The translations under genes and the position numbers were made by a program. Shown here in pieces: positions 47,063 through 58,916 of a DNA stretch of 64,000 nucleotides (its first letter is position 1; the number at the start of each line of letters is the position of its first letter). The DNA lies in assembly GCA_029255685.2 (NCBI GenBank), contig CM055313.2, positions 45,402,079 through 45,466,078 on the forward strand, written 5' to 3'. The notes beneath the pieces were generated by a model. It searched no databases. It saw only the letters and a program-made list of their open reading frames with translations, and was not told where the DNA came from. This DNA is from Silene conica. Its lineage: Eukaryota > Streptophyta > Magnoliopsida > Caryophyllales > Caryophyllaceae.

Positions 47063-48114
47063 TGTAAAACCCCTCGCGAAAGCGGAAATATAAACATACA
47101 AAAGTACCAAAAATGCAGCGGAATTAAAACTTTTTAAAGTAAACAACATGTGAGAAGAATTAAACTGAAACGGAAACTGAAACTGAAAAAAAAATAAATT
47201 AGATAAGTAACAGTTCTAAGTGTCAAAACCAAATATGTACAACAGCCTGGGATGGAACATCCCTACAGGCACCAACAACACTGTATCAAAAGAAACTAAG
47301 AGTCCAGCTAAACGATATAAGGGTAAGTCATATGATGACAACAGGATCATCACTCGCTAGCCCTCTCGTGAACCCCGCTCCAACCTGCATGTACCTACAT
47401 ACATGAAAACATATACGCCACAATCAGTGGGGAGTGACTAGAGTTCACCTAGCCACCTTTTGTGACAACACGTAACACATAAAACAATACAGAATACTCC
47501 AACATATATAAATATGTGAAGCATAACATCTCATCAACTGATCTCATACTATCCTGCAAACTCTAGTGCACGGCTCTCAACCAACTTCATAAACCGTTAG
47601 GAAGGAGAGCCGGTTTCCCTACTGGTTACCCAATCGGGGGGTCTTTCAATCCAACTATTTATGAAACCGAACTAAGAGTCATCCAATGCCTTGGATGATC
47701 AAACCATAACTCAAAAAAACATTCATTTACTCATCATTATCAATATCCATATCTGACACGTACCAACTCAAGGCAAGCATATAAATTCAGCAAGTAAAAG
47801 GTTCAGCGGTCAACTTAAGACATAACCTAATACTAAAACATTCAGCAAGTGTAAGGTTCAGCGGTCAACTTAAGACATAACCTAAACACCAAAACATTCA
47901 GCAAGCAAGGACTAAGAGGCCAACTTAAGGCATGGACCTGCCAATCAGCAAGACACTAGACTCAGCGGCCAACTTAAGGCATAGACTAGCATCCAAAAGT
48001 AAAGGACTCAGAGGCCAGCTTACGGCATGTCCCTTCACCACATCACAAGGTACTAGACTCAGAGGCCAGCTTAAGGCATGTCCTAGCACCAAACATCTGC
48101 ACTCCGGGCAAGGT
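47063..48114 (-). repeat. B2 3' LTR, terminal third
   Basis: Starts TGTAAAACCCC (reverse of the LTR end). It holds one GACCCCCC-type block (about 47600-47645) and part of the 55-bp minisatellite (about 47800-48090). It breaks off in the text matching about 21440-21450 of B1, at an AGGT shared with the A3 LTR. Confidence 0.88.
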
Positions 48115-49290
48115 CTCACAATTATTGGGTGTCAACAATAAGGGTGATTCCTAAATCCTAGGTCACATACCTTTCAGTCTTAAGTAACCTGGCCGTCTTA
48201 AGGTGTAAACCAATGCCCTTCCCATATCTCTCAATCTTGGGTAGGTCATTACTAAGATCCTACAAGTCTTCTTTCAGTCTCATTGTAAGGTATTATAGTC
48301 AACAAAGAAAGACGAAACAGGATTCATGCGCGAGTGGGTCGACCGACCAGCTATTCCAGTCGGCCGACCACCGCTTTGGTCGACCGACCCATTATTTGAG
48401 TCGGCCGACCACGGCTCTGCTACAAGTCGGTCTCGGACTTCTATTACCTATGCATATTCATCCCCTAAATCCTAACATATGAAATTTAGCTACGCATGAT
48501 TACTAAAACAATGATGAAAACGGGAATAAACATTGAAAACATAGTAAATAATAATCTAAGCATGCAAGATTCAATAAAGCTTGGGAATTCTATCTTAACC
48601 GGATGCAATAATAATAAGAACAATAACAAAACTAAATTTAGAGAATAATTACCCGAGACAGGATTAAGGCAGAAAAGGAACAAACTTTATTGAGTGCTTG
48701 AGTATTATTGAAAGATTACAAATAAACTAAAGACGGAGCAAAACTTTATTAGAAACTGAATGCTAAAACTCTCTATGATCAAACTTGATGTAAAACCCAA
48801 TGCCTAACCCTAATCACAAGATTAGCTTATATAGGGCAGAAAATTAGAGCTTCCTAAAGACTTCAAACTTCTAATTGATTTCCGAAAACTGCTTCTGGGT
48901 TTCGCTGAGGTCGGTCGACCTCTTTTACGGGCTTAGGAGAATTTTGGGCTTTCTTTAAGATTCTGGACTTTTTAAGCTTCAGGCCGGGTCGGCCGACCCA
49001 TGTAGTAGGTCGGTCGATCGTTTCTGCGTGGAAATTCTCCGGTTCTTCTTGATTTGACTTTTGGTACTTAAATAATGACTCCAGTTGACTTTCCTTCGTT
49101 CCTTAATTATGCAAAAAATCCCGAGGGCATGAATTTGGTGCTAAATCGTCCCTTTTCCGCATAAATCTGCAAAAGTGCATAAAAATACGAAAGTACACGA
49201 TTGTTGGAAAATAAGGGCTAAAACATAGTAAATGTGCGACCAAATGCGTGTAAAAATAGATGTAAAACATCATAAAATAGACACGCATCA
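48115..49290 (-). repeat. A3 3' LTR, truncated
   Basis: Matches about 54662-55859 of the intact A3 LTR. It includes the four-box row of the 33-bp module (about 48340-48415) and a TATATAA-type motif (minus) near 48835. Confidence 0.9.
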
Positions 49291-51291
49291 AATTCCCCAA
49301 ACCAAACCCTTGCTTGCCCTCAAGCAAGAAATAGACTCGATCTTAACTAATGGAACGATTTCAATCTCAGAGCGAAATTTACATGTGAGCCTAAACCAAT
49401 GCCAAGTACAAAATGAGAAAGTATATAAATCATGCAAACGAGTTATGGTGTCGTCAAACTTGCAACACTAGAGACTATAGAGACTTTATACCATGGACTC
49501 TCGCGGTACGCTCGAGACACTCATGAAGCAAAGGGTGAGTATATGTAAAAGATAGAAAGAAGTAATTTTGTCATGACACTCACCTAACTGCGACCCATGA
49601 AAACATGCCTGCAATCTAACATGAACAAGAATTCTACAACTATGTAAAACAAACCCATTAAGTGACTTGGATACATGCAATTGAGGTGATGAAAGAGATG
49701 TGAGGTGAAAGGTAAAAAGTGGTTAAGATTTTTTTTGATTTGTGGGGTTAATAGCCAAGCTAGTAAAACCGATTCCTAACAACATATTTCACAACTTTTT
49801 TTTGATATTAAGAAAGTGCTCCTTTGTAGCACAACTCTCACATTAAATATAAGAAAGGACTCCCCAATATTTTTGAATGAAGCACGGGAGTGATAACATA
49901 TAAAAGAAAGGGATTTTTGGAACGAAATTTTGAATCTGATGATGACAATGGGTCGGCCGACCCATTAAGGAGGTCGGTCGACTTTGTTTCTGTATGTTTT
50001 GATTTTTTTTCGTTTTTCTTTTCTTTCTTTTCCTTTTCTGGATTTTTCTATTCTTTTTCTTTTCTTTCTTTCTTTTCTCTTTTTGCTCAAGATAGCATAC
50101 AAACCAAGATACCTCAAAATAAACCAAGGACTACAAATACTAGCTTGGAAGGGTAGGCTAGGTATGAGATGTAGTTTTGGGGGAATAAAAAGGCAATTTT
50201 GGCTATGTGAAGCTTATGGGTAAATATGAGAAAAGGGATCCCAAATGCACGTATCAAGACTCACAAAATGAGAAAGTAAAACAAGTATATGGCAATTCAA
50301 GTTCATGTTGATGCATATTGATGTAACATGTTCCAAGGGGAGTACTACTCACATCATAGACAACTGGTTTAAAAATAAAACCAGGAATAAAGCTCTAAAA
50401 CTCAGAATGTATAGTAGGTTGCCAAGGTATAAATCAAGTCTCAAGATATACAAATTGACAAAAACTCGTAGATATGCAAAAGACTCTTATACTAAAACAA
50501 GTTGACAAGGCAAGGTAAAGGCATAAAACATGTATAGCTAAATCATCCCTGAAATACTCTTGTTCCGACTCGACCTATATGCTAAAATAAACGTTCATTT
50601 TTTTGGAAATTTTTTTGAATTTTTCTTTTTTTCATTTTTTTGTATTTTTTTTTTCTTTTGTATAGGTAGAGAAAATAAAGAAAAGAACAATGCAAGACAG
50701 AAATGCAATAAACGTGTGACAAAATGCAATGCATGTGACACGAAACAATTCCCCAAACCAACCCGCACAATGTCCCCATTGTGCAGTAGCCTAAGTAAAG
50801 GTTTCAGAAAATTAAAAGAGAGATACATGTAAAAAAAACAAAGGAAAAACTGGAAAGAACTCACTGGATTATGAAGCGCATGAGAAAAACCTCCCCAAAC
50901 CAGCGTAAGCTGGGAGGTTTTGGTGGCCAGCAGTGCCACTTAAGTACCAAAGACGGTTGCACGATTCCCGAGGAAGAAACGAACAGGCTCTGACGGAAGG
51001 TCGGTCGACCGACCCGTATATTAGGTCGATCGACCGCTCAGGCAGGGACTAGGTCGACCGACCCATATTTCAAGTCGGTCGACCTTACTGCTGAACAGCG
51101 GTCTTCGTTTCTTCGTAAAACCTGAAAATGCAATAAATATGCGCCCAACAAATGCACGAGATGCCAGAAACAAGTCTAAAGTCTTAACTACGCAAGCATA
51201 ACAGAAAAAGTTCTAAAACTACGAGCAAACCAAATTAAAAAGTCTTAAACAACACAAGTAAATTGTCTTAAAAAACTGAAAAATAGAAAAA
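49291..51291 (-). other. A3 3' non-coding region
   Basis: Collinear with A1 and A2. Landmarks on the minus strand are the polypurine tract and hairpin next to 49291, a box pair near 49950-49985, hairpin 50784-50765 with purine tract, double hairpin about 50943-50885, and box pairs near 51000-51085. I see no coding frame. Confidence 0.76.
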
Positions 51292-54168
51292 CTATCTGCT
51301 AAAGATGCGGAATATATCCGACCACGGCTTTTGACGACATGCCGTAGTCTCCACGGTGTTTTCTTGAGTAGCAAAACACATCTTCTTTCCGCCGTCGCAA
51401 AGCATATGCGACGAACTCTCCCTTGAACCTTGTCTCCTCTTTTTCTTTTCTTCCCGATCTGCAACATCTTGGTCTTCATCCTCTTTATAGCTCAAGCATC
51501 CAATTCCGCCTCTCTGCACTGTGACTTCCTTTATTTTGAGTTTCCCCAAACCAATTCCTGCATTAGTCATAATAGAAGTATCCTCCATATTGCTCCCAAT
51601 CTGGGGCGGAGGTGTAAAAACAGGTACAGGAGTAGGCAATAAAGTAGGAGATGTAGTGATGACCTTATACTTCTTTTCAGAAGTGATAACATTACAAGTG
51701 ATGGGGGTCATAGCATCCTTCTTCCTATAAGATAGGCCATAGATGATGGAATGTTTTCCTACTTTGAAGGTTAAAGTCCCAGTGCCTACATCTATAATTG
51801 CTCCCGCAGTGTGGAGGAAAGGTCTTCCTAGTATTATAGGTATATGGGCATCCTCTAGGATGTCCAAAACTACGAAGTCAACTGGAAAGAAAAACCTGTC
51901 AATACGCACAGGGATGTTTTCCAACACCCCTATGGGTTCCATAGAAGTACGATCTGCCATCTGAACAGTCATGCTGGTTACTGCAAATTCGGTCATTCCT
52001 AATTCTAGGGCAACGCTTAGGGGCATGACACTGATACTAGCTCCTAAGTCGCATAAAGCCTTCTTCACTTGGAAGGTTCCTATATTGCAGGGGACAAAAA
52101 AACTACCAGGATCCTCCAGCTTTTGAGGGGCAATGACATACGATAAGTAGCTGGAGGACTCCTCAGTTAGGGCAACTGACTCAACCTTATCTAAAGACCT
52201 CTTTCTTGACAAAAGCCGTCTCATAAATTTAAGATATGAAGGAACCTGTTGGACTAATTCTAGAAACGGAACTTGAACATTTAATGAACGAATTAAGTCT
52301 TTAAATTTGTCAAAAGATACCTGATCCTTCGAAGGTATGAGTCTTTCTGGGAAAGGAGGGGCTGAAGATTCGGTATTTGCAGCCCTTTTCAGAAACCTGG
52401 GGGTCTTATCACCCCGAAAAAGAAAATCCCTTAAGTTGTTTGGCAATTCGGGACGAAAAGGGCCCTCTTCCTCCGCATCGGTGGTCGGTCGACCATTTTC
52501 CTCGGTCGGTCGACCACTTTCCTGTACAGCGATATTTTTCGGATTCTGCTCAGAGGTCGGTCGACCTAGCTCCTGGGTCGGTCGACCTTCCTCGCTATTA
52601 TTCGGCTGCTTTTCTTTTTCGCTTCCCACCTTAGCTCCACTTCGTAGGGATATGATATTTAGAGTCTCTTTTTTCTGGTCCGTCTTGGTCGGAAGTTGAC
52701 CCGGAGCCCTAGTATCGTTCTTGCCTACAATTTGAGCAATCTGAGATTCTAACATCTTCATCCCTGCCTCTCTAGCCTGAGATTCCTTCTGAACCAACCC
52801 GATGAGATTTTGGATAAGAGTATCTGTGTTGGGTGGTGGATTTGAAGGTGGTTGAGGGTTGAAGGGTGGTTTTTGGAAACCTTGCTTGTGTGGGGGAATG
52901 TATGTGGAATTTTGATGAGGTTGCATATGTTGTGGGTTGAGAACATTCTGGCTTGTCCACCTCATGTTGGGATGGACATTATTATTGTTTGGGTCATAAA
53001 AATTGTTCCCACGATAGTGTTGGAAAGCGGCACATGTCTCGTTGGATGAAGTACAGAATTTTGACACGTGCCCTTCCCCACCACACCTCTCACAAGGAAA
53101 GGGTCCGTCTTGAACGGCATTCACCTGATAAATACCTCCCTTGCTTCCACTTCCTAGATCGAACTTCCCTCCAGCCTCTAGTTTCTCTAACTTGGCTGTC
53201 AAGGCCTCAATAGCTGACAGGTTATACTCAGGTTTCCTTTGATTGCCTCGGGAAGTTCCATGTTCAGCACGGTGTACAGCAACATCCTCTATCAATTTGA
53301 GACCCTTAGTCTCTCCTGAATTGTCCTGGAATCTCCCATTGGCTGCAGCATCCAGATAGGCCCTATTGTCATCATAGAGGCCATTGTAGAACTGGTTACA
53401 AAGAAACCATTGTTCGAATCCGTGGTGAGGTATGGATCGAACAAGTCTCTTGAACCTGTCCCATGCCTCACTAAATTCCTCATTGGGGCCCTGCTTAAAA
53501 TTTGTAATCTGCGCCCTCAAAGCATTAGTTTTGGATGCAGAATAGTATTTCCTGTAGAATGCTAAGGCCAGGGTATTCCAATCTGTGACTCCCGCAACAG
53601 TGCGGTCTAAGTCTCTGTACCATTCCCTCGCAGCGTCCCTAAGAGAGAAGATAGACATGGTCTGCTTAATCTGATCCTGCGTCACTCCTTCTGGGGGTGC
53701 AATAGAGCATATGTAATCTGTGAAGATTTCAATATGCTTTGCAGCATCCTCATTGGCCGAGCCTCCAAATTGGTTTCTTTCAACCATAGTAATATAGGAA
53801 GGCTTGGCCTCGAATGGCTTCCCAGTACCTGCAGGTAAAGTGAACCCTTTGTATAGGTCCTTTGCCTGAGGCATGGAGTGACTGGCAATAGTAGCTTCCT
53901 CTGTCATGTTTTCCTCTTCTTTCGGAAAGACTGGAAAGTAGGTAAAAGGTGGTGTGTTTGGTGAAGGTGGATTGTTGGGTGAACTTGGTTGTGAAGTTGG
54001 TGTTTTTGGTGAAGATGGTAACGATGGTTGTTCAAAAATGTCTTCTTGGAATAAGGAAGATGGTGAACCTCCTTCCTAATTCGCTAGAAGTTGCTTCCTT
54101 CTTTCTCTAAGAGTCCTTTCAAGCTCGTGGTCAAGTGGTAGGAGTTCTCCTTGAACCGACCTGCGCAT
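51292..54168 (-). pseudogene. gag-pro: A3 gag-protease polyprotein with one early stop
   Basis: The ATG at 54168 corresponds to the A2 start. Codon 31 (Gln in A2) is TAG at 54078-54076. The next in-frame ATG at 53907 opens 871 uninterrupted codons, with the same order as A2: capsid, CCHC knuckle, Pro-rich linker, GRPT repeats (codons covering about 52590-52488), CDLGAS protease and basic tail. A shortened product from 53907 would still hold all named domains and lack only the N-terminal 87 residues, so function cannot be excluded. Confidence 0.9.
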
Positions 54169-54266
54169 AAGATGGAAACTACAAGAAAAAGGTGAGAAGG
54201 TTTAAGGAACAAAAGTTCCTTAAACAAAGAGAAACAAAAGCAAAAACAATAAACACTGGCGTCACC

Positions 54267-54284
54267 TCCCCGGCAACGGCGCCA
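54267..54284 (-). promoter_or_regulatory. A3 primer binding site (tRNA-Asp type)
   Basis: The minus strand reads TGGCGCCGTTGCCGGGGA, five bases from the LTR at 54290. It is identical to the site in A2. Confidence 0.9.
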
Positions 54285-54289
54285 AAATT

Positions 54290-55859
54290 TGATGCCCGTC
54301 GTTGAGGGCACCAAAGATAAAATTTAAAATTCCTAAACTTAAACTATAGATAGTGAAAGTCAGGGTCGAACCACAAGGAGGTAGGGAATGTTTATTGTTT
54401 GTTGTTTATGTTTAAAGGTAACAAATTTGGGGGTTGATTGTGTTGATTCACATATCTAAGGCAAAGATTAAAACAAAAAAATAAGAAATAAGGATGAGAT
54501 TAAATATATAAAAAGGGATGCTAGGATGTTCGGGTAATAAATAGCTAAGGTAATATAAATCCTAAGGTCAACATGTATTGCAGTCGCGTAAGGGGTGTAA
54601 CATATCCTTTCGGTCTATGATACCTAATTGCTCCTTTCGGCCTATGCTATTAGTTCCTAGGTCTCACAATTATTGGGTGTTAAAAATAAGGGTGATTCTT
54701 AAATCCTAGGTCACATACCTTTCAGTCTTAAGTAACCTGGCCGTCTTAAGGTGTAAACCAATGCCCTTCCCGTATCTCTCAATCTTGGGTAGGTCATTAC
54801 TAAGATCCTACAAGTCTTCTTTCAGTCTCATTGTAGGGTATTATAGTCAATAAAGAAAGACGAAACAGAATTCATGCGCGAGTGGGTCGACCGACCACCT
54901 ATTCCAGTCGGCCGACCACCGCTTTGGTCGACCGACCCATTATTTGAGTCGGCCGACCACGGCTCTGCTACAAGTCGGTCTCGGAATTCTATTACCTATG
55001 CATATTCATCCCCTACATCCTAACATATGAAATTTAGCTACGCATGATTACTAAAACAATGATGAAAACGTGAATAAACATGGAAAACATAGTAAATAAT
55101 AATCTAAGCATGCAAGATTCAATAAAGCTTGGGAATTCTATCTTAACCGGATGCAATAATAATAAGAACAATAACAAAACTAAATTAAGAGAATAATTAC
55201 CAGAGACAGGATTAAGGCAGAAAAGGAAAAAACTTTATTGAGTGCTTGAGTATTATTGAAAGATTACAAATAAACTAAAGACGGAGTAAAACTTTATTAG
55301 AAACTGAATGCTAAAACTCTCTATGATCAAAATTGATGTAAAACCCAATGCCTAACCCTAATCGCAAGATTAGCTTATATAGGGCAGAAAATTAGAGTTT
55401 CCTAAAGACTTCAAACTTCTAATTTATTTCCGAAAACTGCTTCTGGGTTTCGCTGAGGTCGGTCGACCTACTTAGTGGGTCGATCGACCTCTTTTACGGG
55501 CTTAGGAGAATTTTGGGCTTTCTTTAAGATTCTGGACTTCTTAAGCTTCAGGCCGGGTCGGCCGACCCATATAGTAGGTCGGTCGACCGTTTCTGCGTGG
55601 AAATTCTCCGGTTCTTCTTGATTTGACTTTTGGTACTTAAATAATGACTCCAGTTGACTTTACTTCGTTCCTTAATTATGCAAAAAATCCCGAGGGCATA
55701 AATTTGGTGCTAAATCGTCCCTTTTCCGCATAAATCTGCAAAAGTGCATAAAAATACGAAAGTACACGATTGTTGGAAAATAAGGGCTAAAACATAGTAA
55801 ATGAGCGACCAAATGCGTGTAAAAATAGATGTAAAACATCATAAAATAGACACGCATCA
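54290..55859 (-). repeat. A3 5' LTR
   Basis: 1570 bp. It has the A-family ends (TGATGCGTG and GGGCATCA in element sense), four-box row near 54885-54960, box pairs near 55455-55490 and 55555-55590, and a TATATAA motif at 55381-55375 (minus). Confidence 0.94.
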
Positions 55860-57454
55860 GTATCCCTGGCAAATCATCTGGGAAAACATCTGGATACTCA
55901 CGAACAATGGCAACATCCTCAAGCTTCGGTAGTGATGGCTTTGCAGCTGAAACAACACACAGGAAGGCTTGGCAACCCTTCCTAAGAAGATGAGATGCTT
56001 TCATCGAAGAGATAACACGAACACCCTTTTTTGGGCGAGTTCCTCTATAGGAAACACGAACTCCTGAAGAACTCCTCAAGCAGATTTTCTGGTCGCGACA
56101 CCCGAAGCGAGCATGGTATCGCGATAACCAATCCATACCAAGGATAATATCAAACTCCTCGAGAGGAAATCTCAGTAAGTCCGCTGGACATGTGGCTTGA
56201 CCAATAATAATCGGAACATCCCTATGGGAAGATGAGCAAGAAAATACGTCTCCAGAAGCCAAGGAAATATAAGTCTCCTCAACCAATGAAGACTCAAGAG
56301 CTAAACGGTCATCGAACTGAGTCGATATAAATGAAAGAGAAGCTCCAGTATCGAATAAAATAAGGCACTCAGCGCCAAGAACAGAAAAGATACCGGCAAC
56401 AATGTCTGGATGAGCCTCAGCCTCAGCCCTAGTCATCACAAAAATCTTCCCTGTCGGCTTTCCTCCTCTAATCGCTGCAGCAGCAGTGGCAGCCTTGCCA
56501 AGTGCGGTGTTCCTCTCAGGACACTCATAAGACTTATGCCCAAATCCATTGTAAGTGTAGCACTTGAAAGCATTCTTGAAACAGTCAAAACCCGGATGAG
56601 AAGGTTTACCACAACGGTGGCAAACACTAGCAGATGTGTCGGTGTGAACAATGGTCTTAGCAACCGGAGCAGAGAACCTCTAAACCGCTTCTTCTGAGAA
56701 GAAGGCGAAGAAGTAGAAGGAACAAACGGTCTCTTCCCCTGGTACATTGATCTCTGGTGAGGAGTCACACTAGAAGTAGCAGCTCGGGTCTCAGCATCTA
56801 TGGCACGAATAGAACTCTCGGCCCAAATAGCATCATCATATACCTCCACAAAAGAAGTCGAGTCACGACGAACCATACTCTCGATGCGCGGTCCTAGCTT
56901 CCCACGGTAAAAGTAGACTCTCTCGGCCTCATCTCTGACAAACCTCGATGCGAAATGAGCAAGTTGGTTGAAACGGTCGGTAATCTCCTGAACTGACATC
57001 TTGCATTGCTTCAAATCCATGAATTCTTTGAGTCGCTGTGATCTGAGCTCTTTAGGATAGAACCTTGTCTCGAGCTTATCCTTAAAACCTCCCAATCGAA
57101 CAAAGGATCAAGAGTGAAAGTCGGTCCGGTCAATGCCCACCACCTATCGGCCTCAAGGGTCAGAAAGTGAGTGGCTAGCCGCACTCTATCCTCTCTACCC
57201 ATCGATTACATGGTAAAGCTCTTTTCCATCTCCTTGAACCACTCAGTAAGAGCTACTGGATCAACCTCGCCACCATAAGTCTTCACGTGGCTATGGGACA
57301 TCTCCGAAGCTATCCAAGAGAAGCTACCAGGACTATTAGCCTTGTTGCGTGGAGGTGGAGGAGGTGGATCATTCCCTGCTTGCTGTCTCTGGGCCTCAAG
57401 CAAGTGATGAATTGCTTGCAACATAATGTTATCAGCAGCCGTGGGTCTCACCAT
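55860..57454 (-). pseudogene. gag-pol: B2 gag and protease, inactivated; protease cut by A3
   Basis: The ATG at 57454 starts gag. TAA at 57206-57204 replaces a Tyr present in B1. A frameshift follows near 57095, then a long capsid stretch, a second frameshift near 56690 and a knuckle region in which the second knuckle has Tyr for a Cys. From about 56440 the protease is open, with FDTGAS and ILGMDWL, up to the [10 protein letters not shown] motif where A3 begins. RT and all later domains were lost in the deletion. Confidence 0.9.
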
Positions 57455-57607
57455 CCTTCAAAAGAGAAAACAAGTATTAGCTTAGCAATTAGCAATCACA
57501 ATTAGACTACAAAATAAATCCTTAGATCTACCCCATCTCTCATTCATTATTTGTTTATTTGGTCAAGTTAAGGTTGGGGGTCACATGAGTGCGTCGGGAG
57601 CAATAAT

Positions 57608-57619
57608 GCTCTGATACCA
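57608..57619 (-). promoter_or_regulatory. B2 primer binding site (initiator Met-tRNA type)
   Basis: The minus strand reads TGGTATCAGAGC two bases from the LTR end at 57622. A short leader (57607-57455) leads to gag. Confidence 0.93.
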
Positions 57620-57621
57620 AC

Positions 57622-57962
57622 TGTAAAACCCCTCGCGAAAGCGGAAATATAAACATACAAAAGTACCAAAAATGCAGCGGAATTAAAACTTTTTAAAGTA
57701 AACAACATGCGAGAAGAATTAAACTGAAACGGAAACTGAAACTGAAATAAAATAAAACAGATAAGTAACAGTTCTAAGTATCAAAACCAAATATGTACAA
57801 CAGCCTGGGATGGAACATCCCTACAGGCACCAACAACACTATATCAAAAGAAACTAAGAGTCCAGCTAAACGATATAAGGGTAAGTCATAGGATGACAAC
57901 AAGATCATCACTCGCTAGCCCTCTCGTGAACCCCGCTCCAACCTGCATGTAACTACATACAT
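57622..57962 (-). repeat. B2 5' LTR, last 340 bp only
   Basis: Nearly the same as 47063-47405. After CTACATACAT the text changes to F leader sequence, so the first 2.6 kb of this LTR are gone. Confidence 0.9.
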
Positions 57963-58916
57963 TTGTAATGATGGGACACAGTCTTGCTTGTAATTTTGAG
58001 ATCTTGAATCTCCGTTTTGGGTTTTTGCCATATAATTACTTTTGTATTTGAATTAGAATGTAAATAGGATTATATTTGTAATTTAAATTAGTAATTTTGT
58101 GAAGACCAAAGACGGAGACCGGATGCTCACTCCCGCTGCAAGGACCAAGATGGAACATCAAGACAAGCTTCTAGGGTCCAACGGTGGATTCCAAGTTGTT
58201 TTATGTTTTTTTTTGGTAGGATAGGCCACACTAGGACTTTTTATTTACGTTTATTGCATTTATTTTACACTTTCATCGATAATAGCTTGCATCATATTCC
58301 GCCTAAAACCAAACCACCTATAACATGCCTGAAAACTGACTCATGTAGAGGTTACGCGTTAGTTTTCTGTGACAATACAGATGTCACTTGTCAATTGCAA
58401 AGCCATCACTTTATTTCATTGATTCACGCATATGCTAGATTTTAGTTCACTTAATATGAATAAATAAAAGTTGATGAGGTCTTCCTCGTATAACCAAAAA
58501 TTGAGATTAGTCTTTATATATCAGCCTCCCATGAATCCTTTCTTCGTCGGTAGGCATAATATGACCCCTTCTACGTCGGGTAAGTGGGAACAAATGATTT
58601 ATTTTATCTCAACATCATGGTCACTCGATACTATCTAGCGACTGAGATGGACTAATAGATAGGATATACGGAAATTTATCGACCAAGAGTTCCAACGGTG
58701 GAATTAGCCAAACTGTGGGCTTATCAATATACGGAAATTGAGTCTTGGGATCGTTTATATAATTCTTGAGGGAGATCAATTATATAAATGCATGAGTCTA
58801 CGAGTTTAAATTCAATTTAATATAGACTTAAATCACAACAATAAGTTGCTTATATGGTTTTGTTTTATCTTCTTTTTCAGTGTAGAACAAGTTCATTTAA
58901 AACTGCTGTATAACAA
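57963..58916 (+). other. F leader, truncated
   Basis: It lacks primer binding site and LTR. The text around 58100-58250 (GGCCACACTAGG) matches the D leader near 17752-17945, and 58676-58750 (CAAGAGTTC...) matches 17300-17412. No gene is recognised except a possible conserved short frame around 58203. Confidence 0.7.

Larger units (their letters stand above)
48115..55859 (-). mobile_element. A3: Athila-like gag-protease element, one LTR truncated
   Basis: Inserted in the protease of B2. The right (5') LTR, primer binding site, gag-protease, 3' region and polypurine tract are all present. The left (3') LTR lacks its last 370 bases or so because of the deletion that ends at 48111-48114. No target duplication can be checked on the left. 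Confidence 0.9.
47063..57962 (-). mobile_element. B2: second family-B chromovirus, opposite orientation, inserted in B1 3' LTR, then truncated
   Basis: Minus-strand order from the right: 5' LTR end (57962-57622), primer binding site (57619-57608), gag and protease (57454-55860), element A3, then a 3' LTR fragment (48114-47063). RT, RNase H, integrase, 3' border and the first part of the 3' LTR are missing. The right end is replaced by F after 57962. Its LTR and gag resemble B1 but with many differences, so it is a sister copy and not a duplication of B1. Confidence 0.88.
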
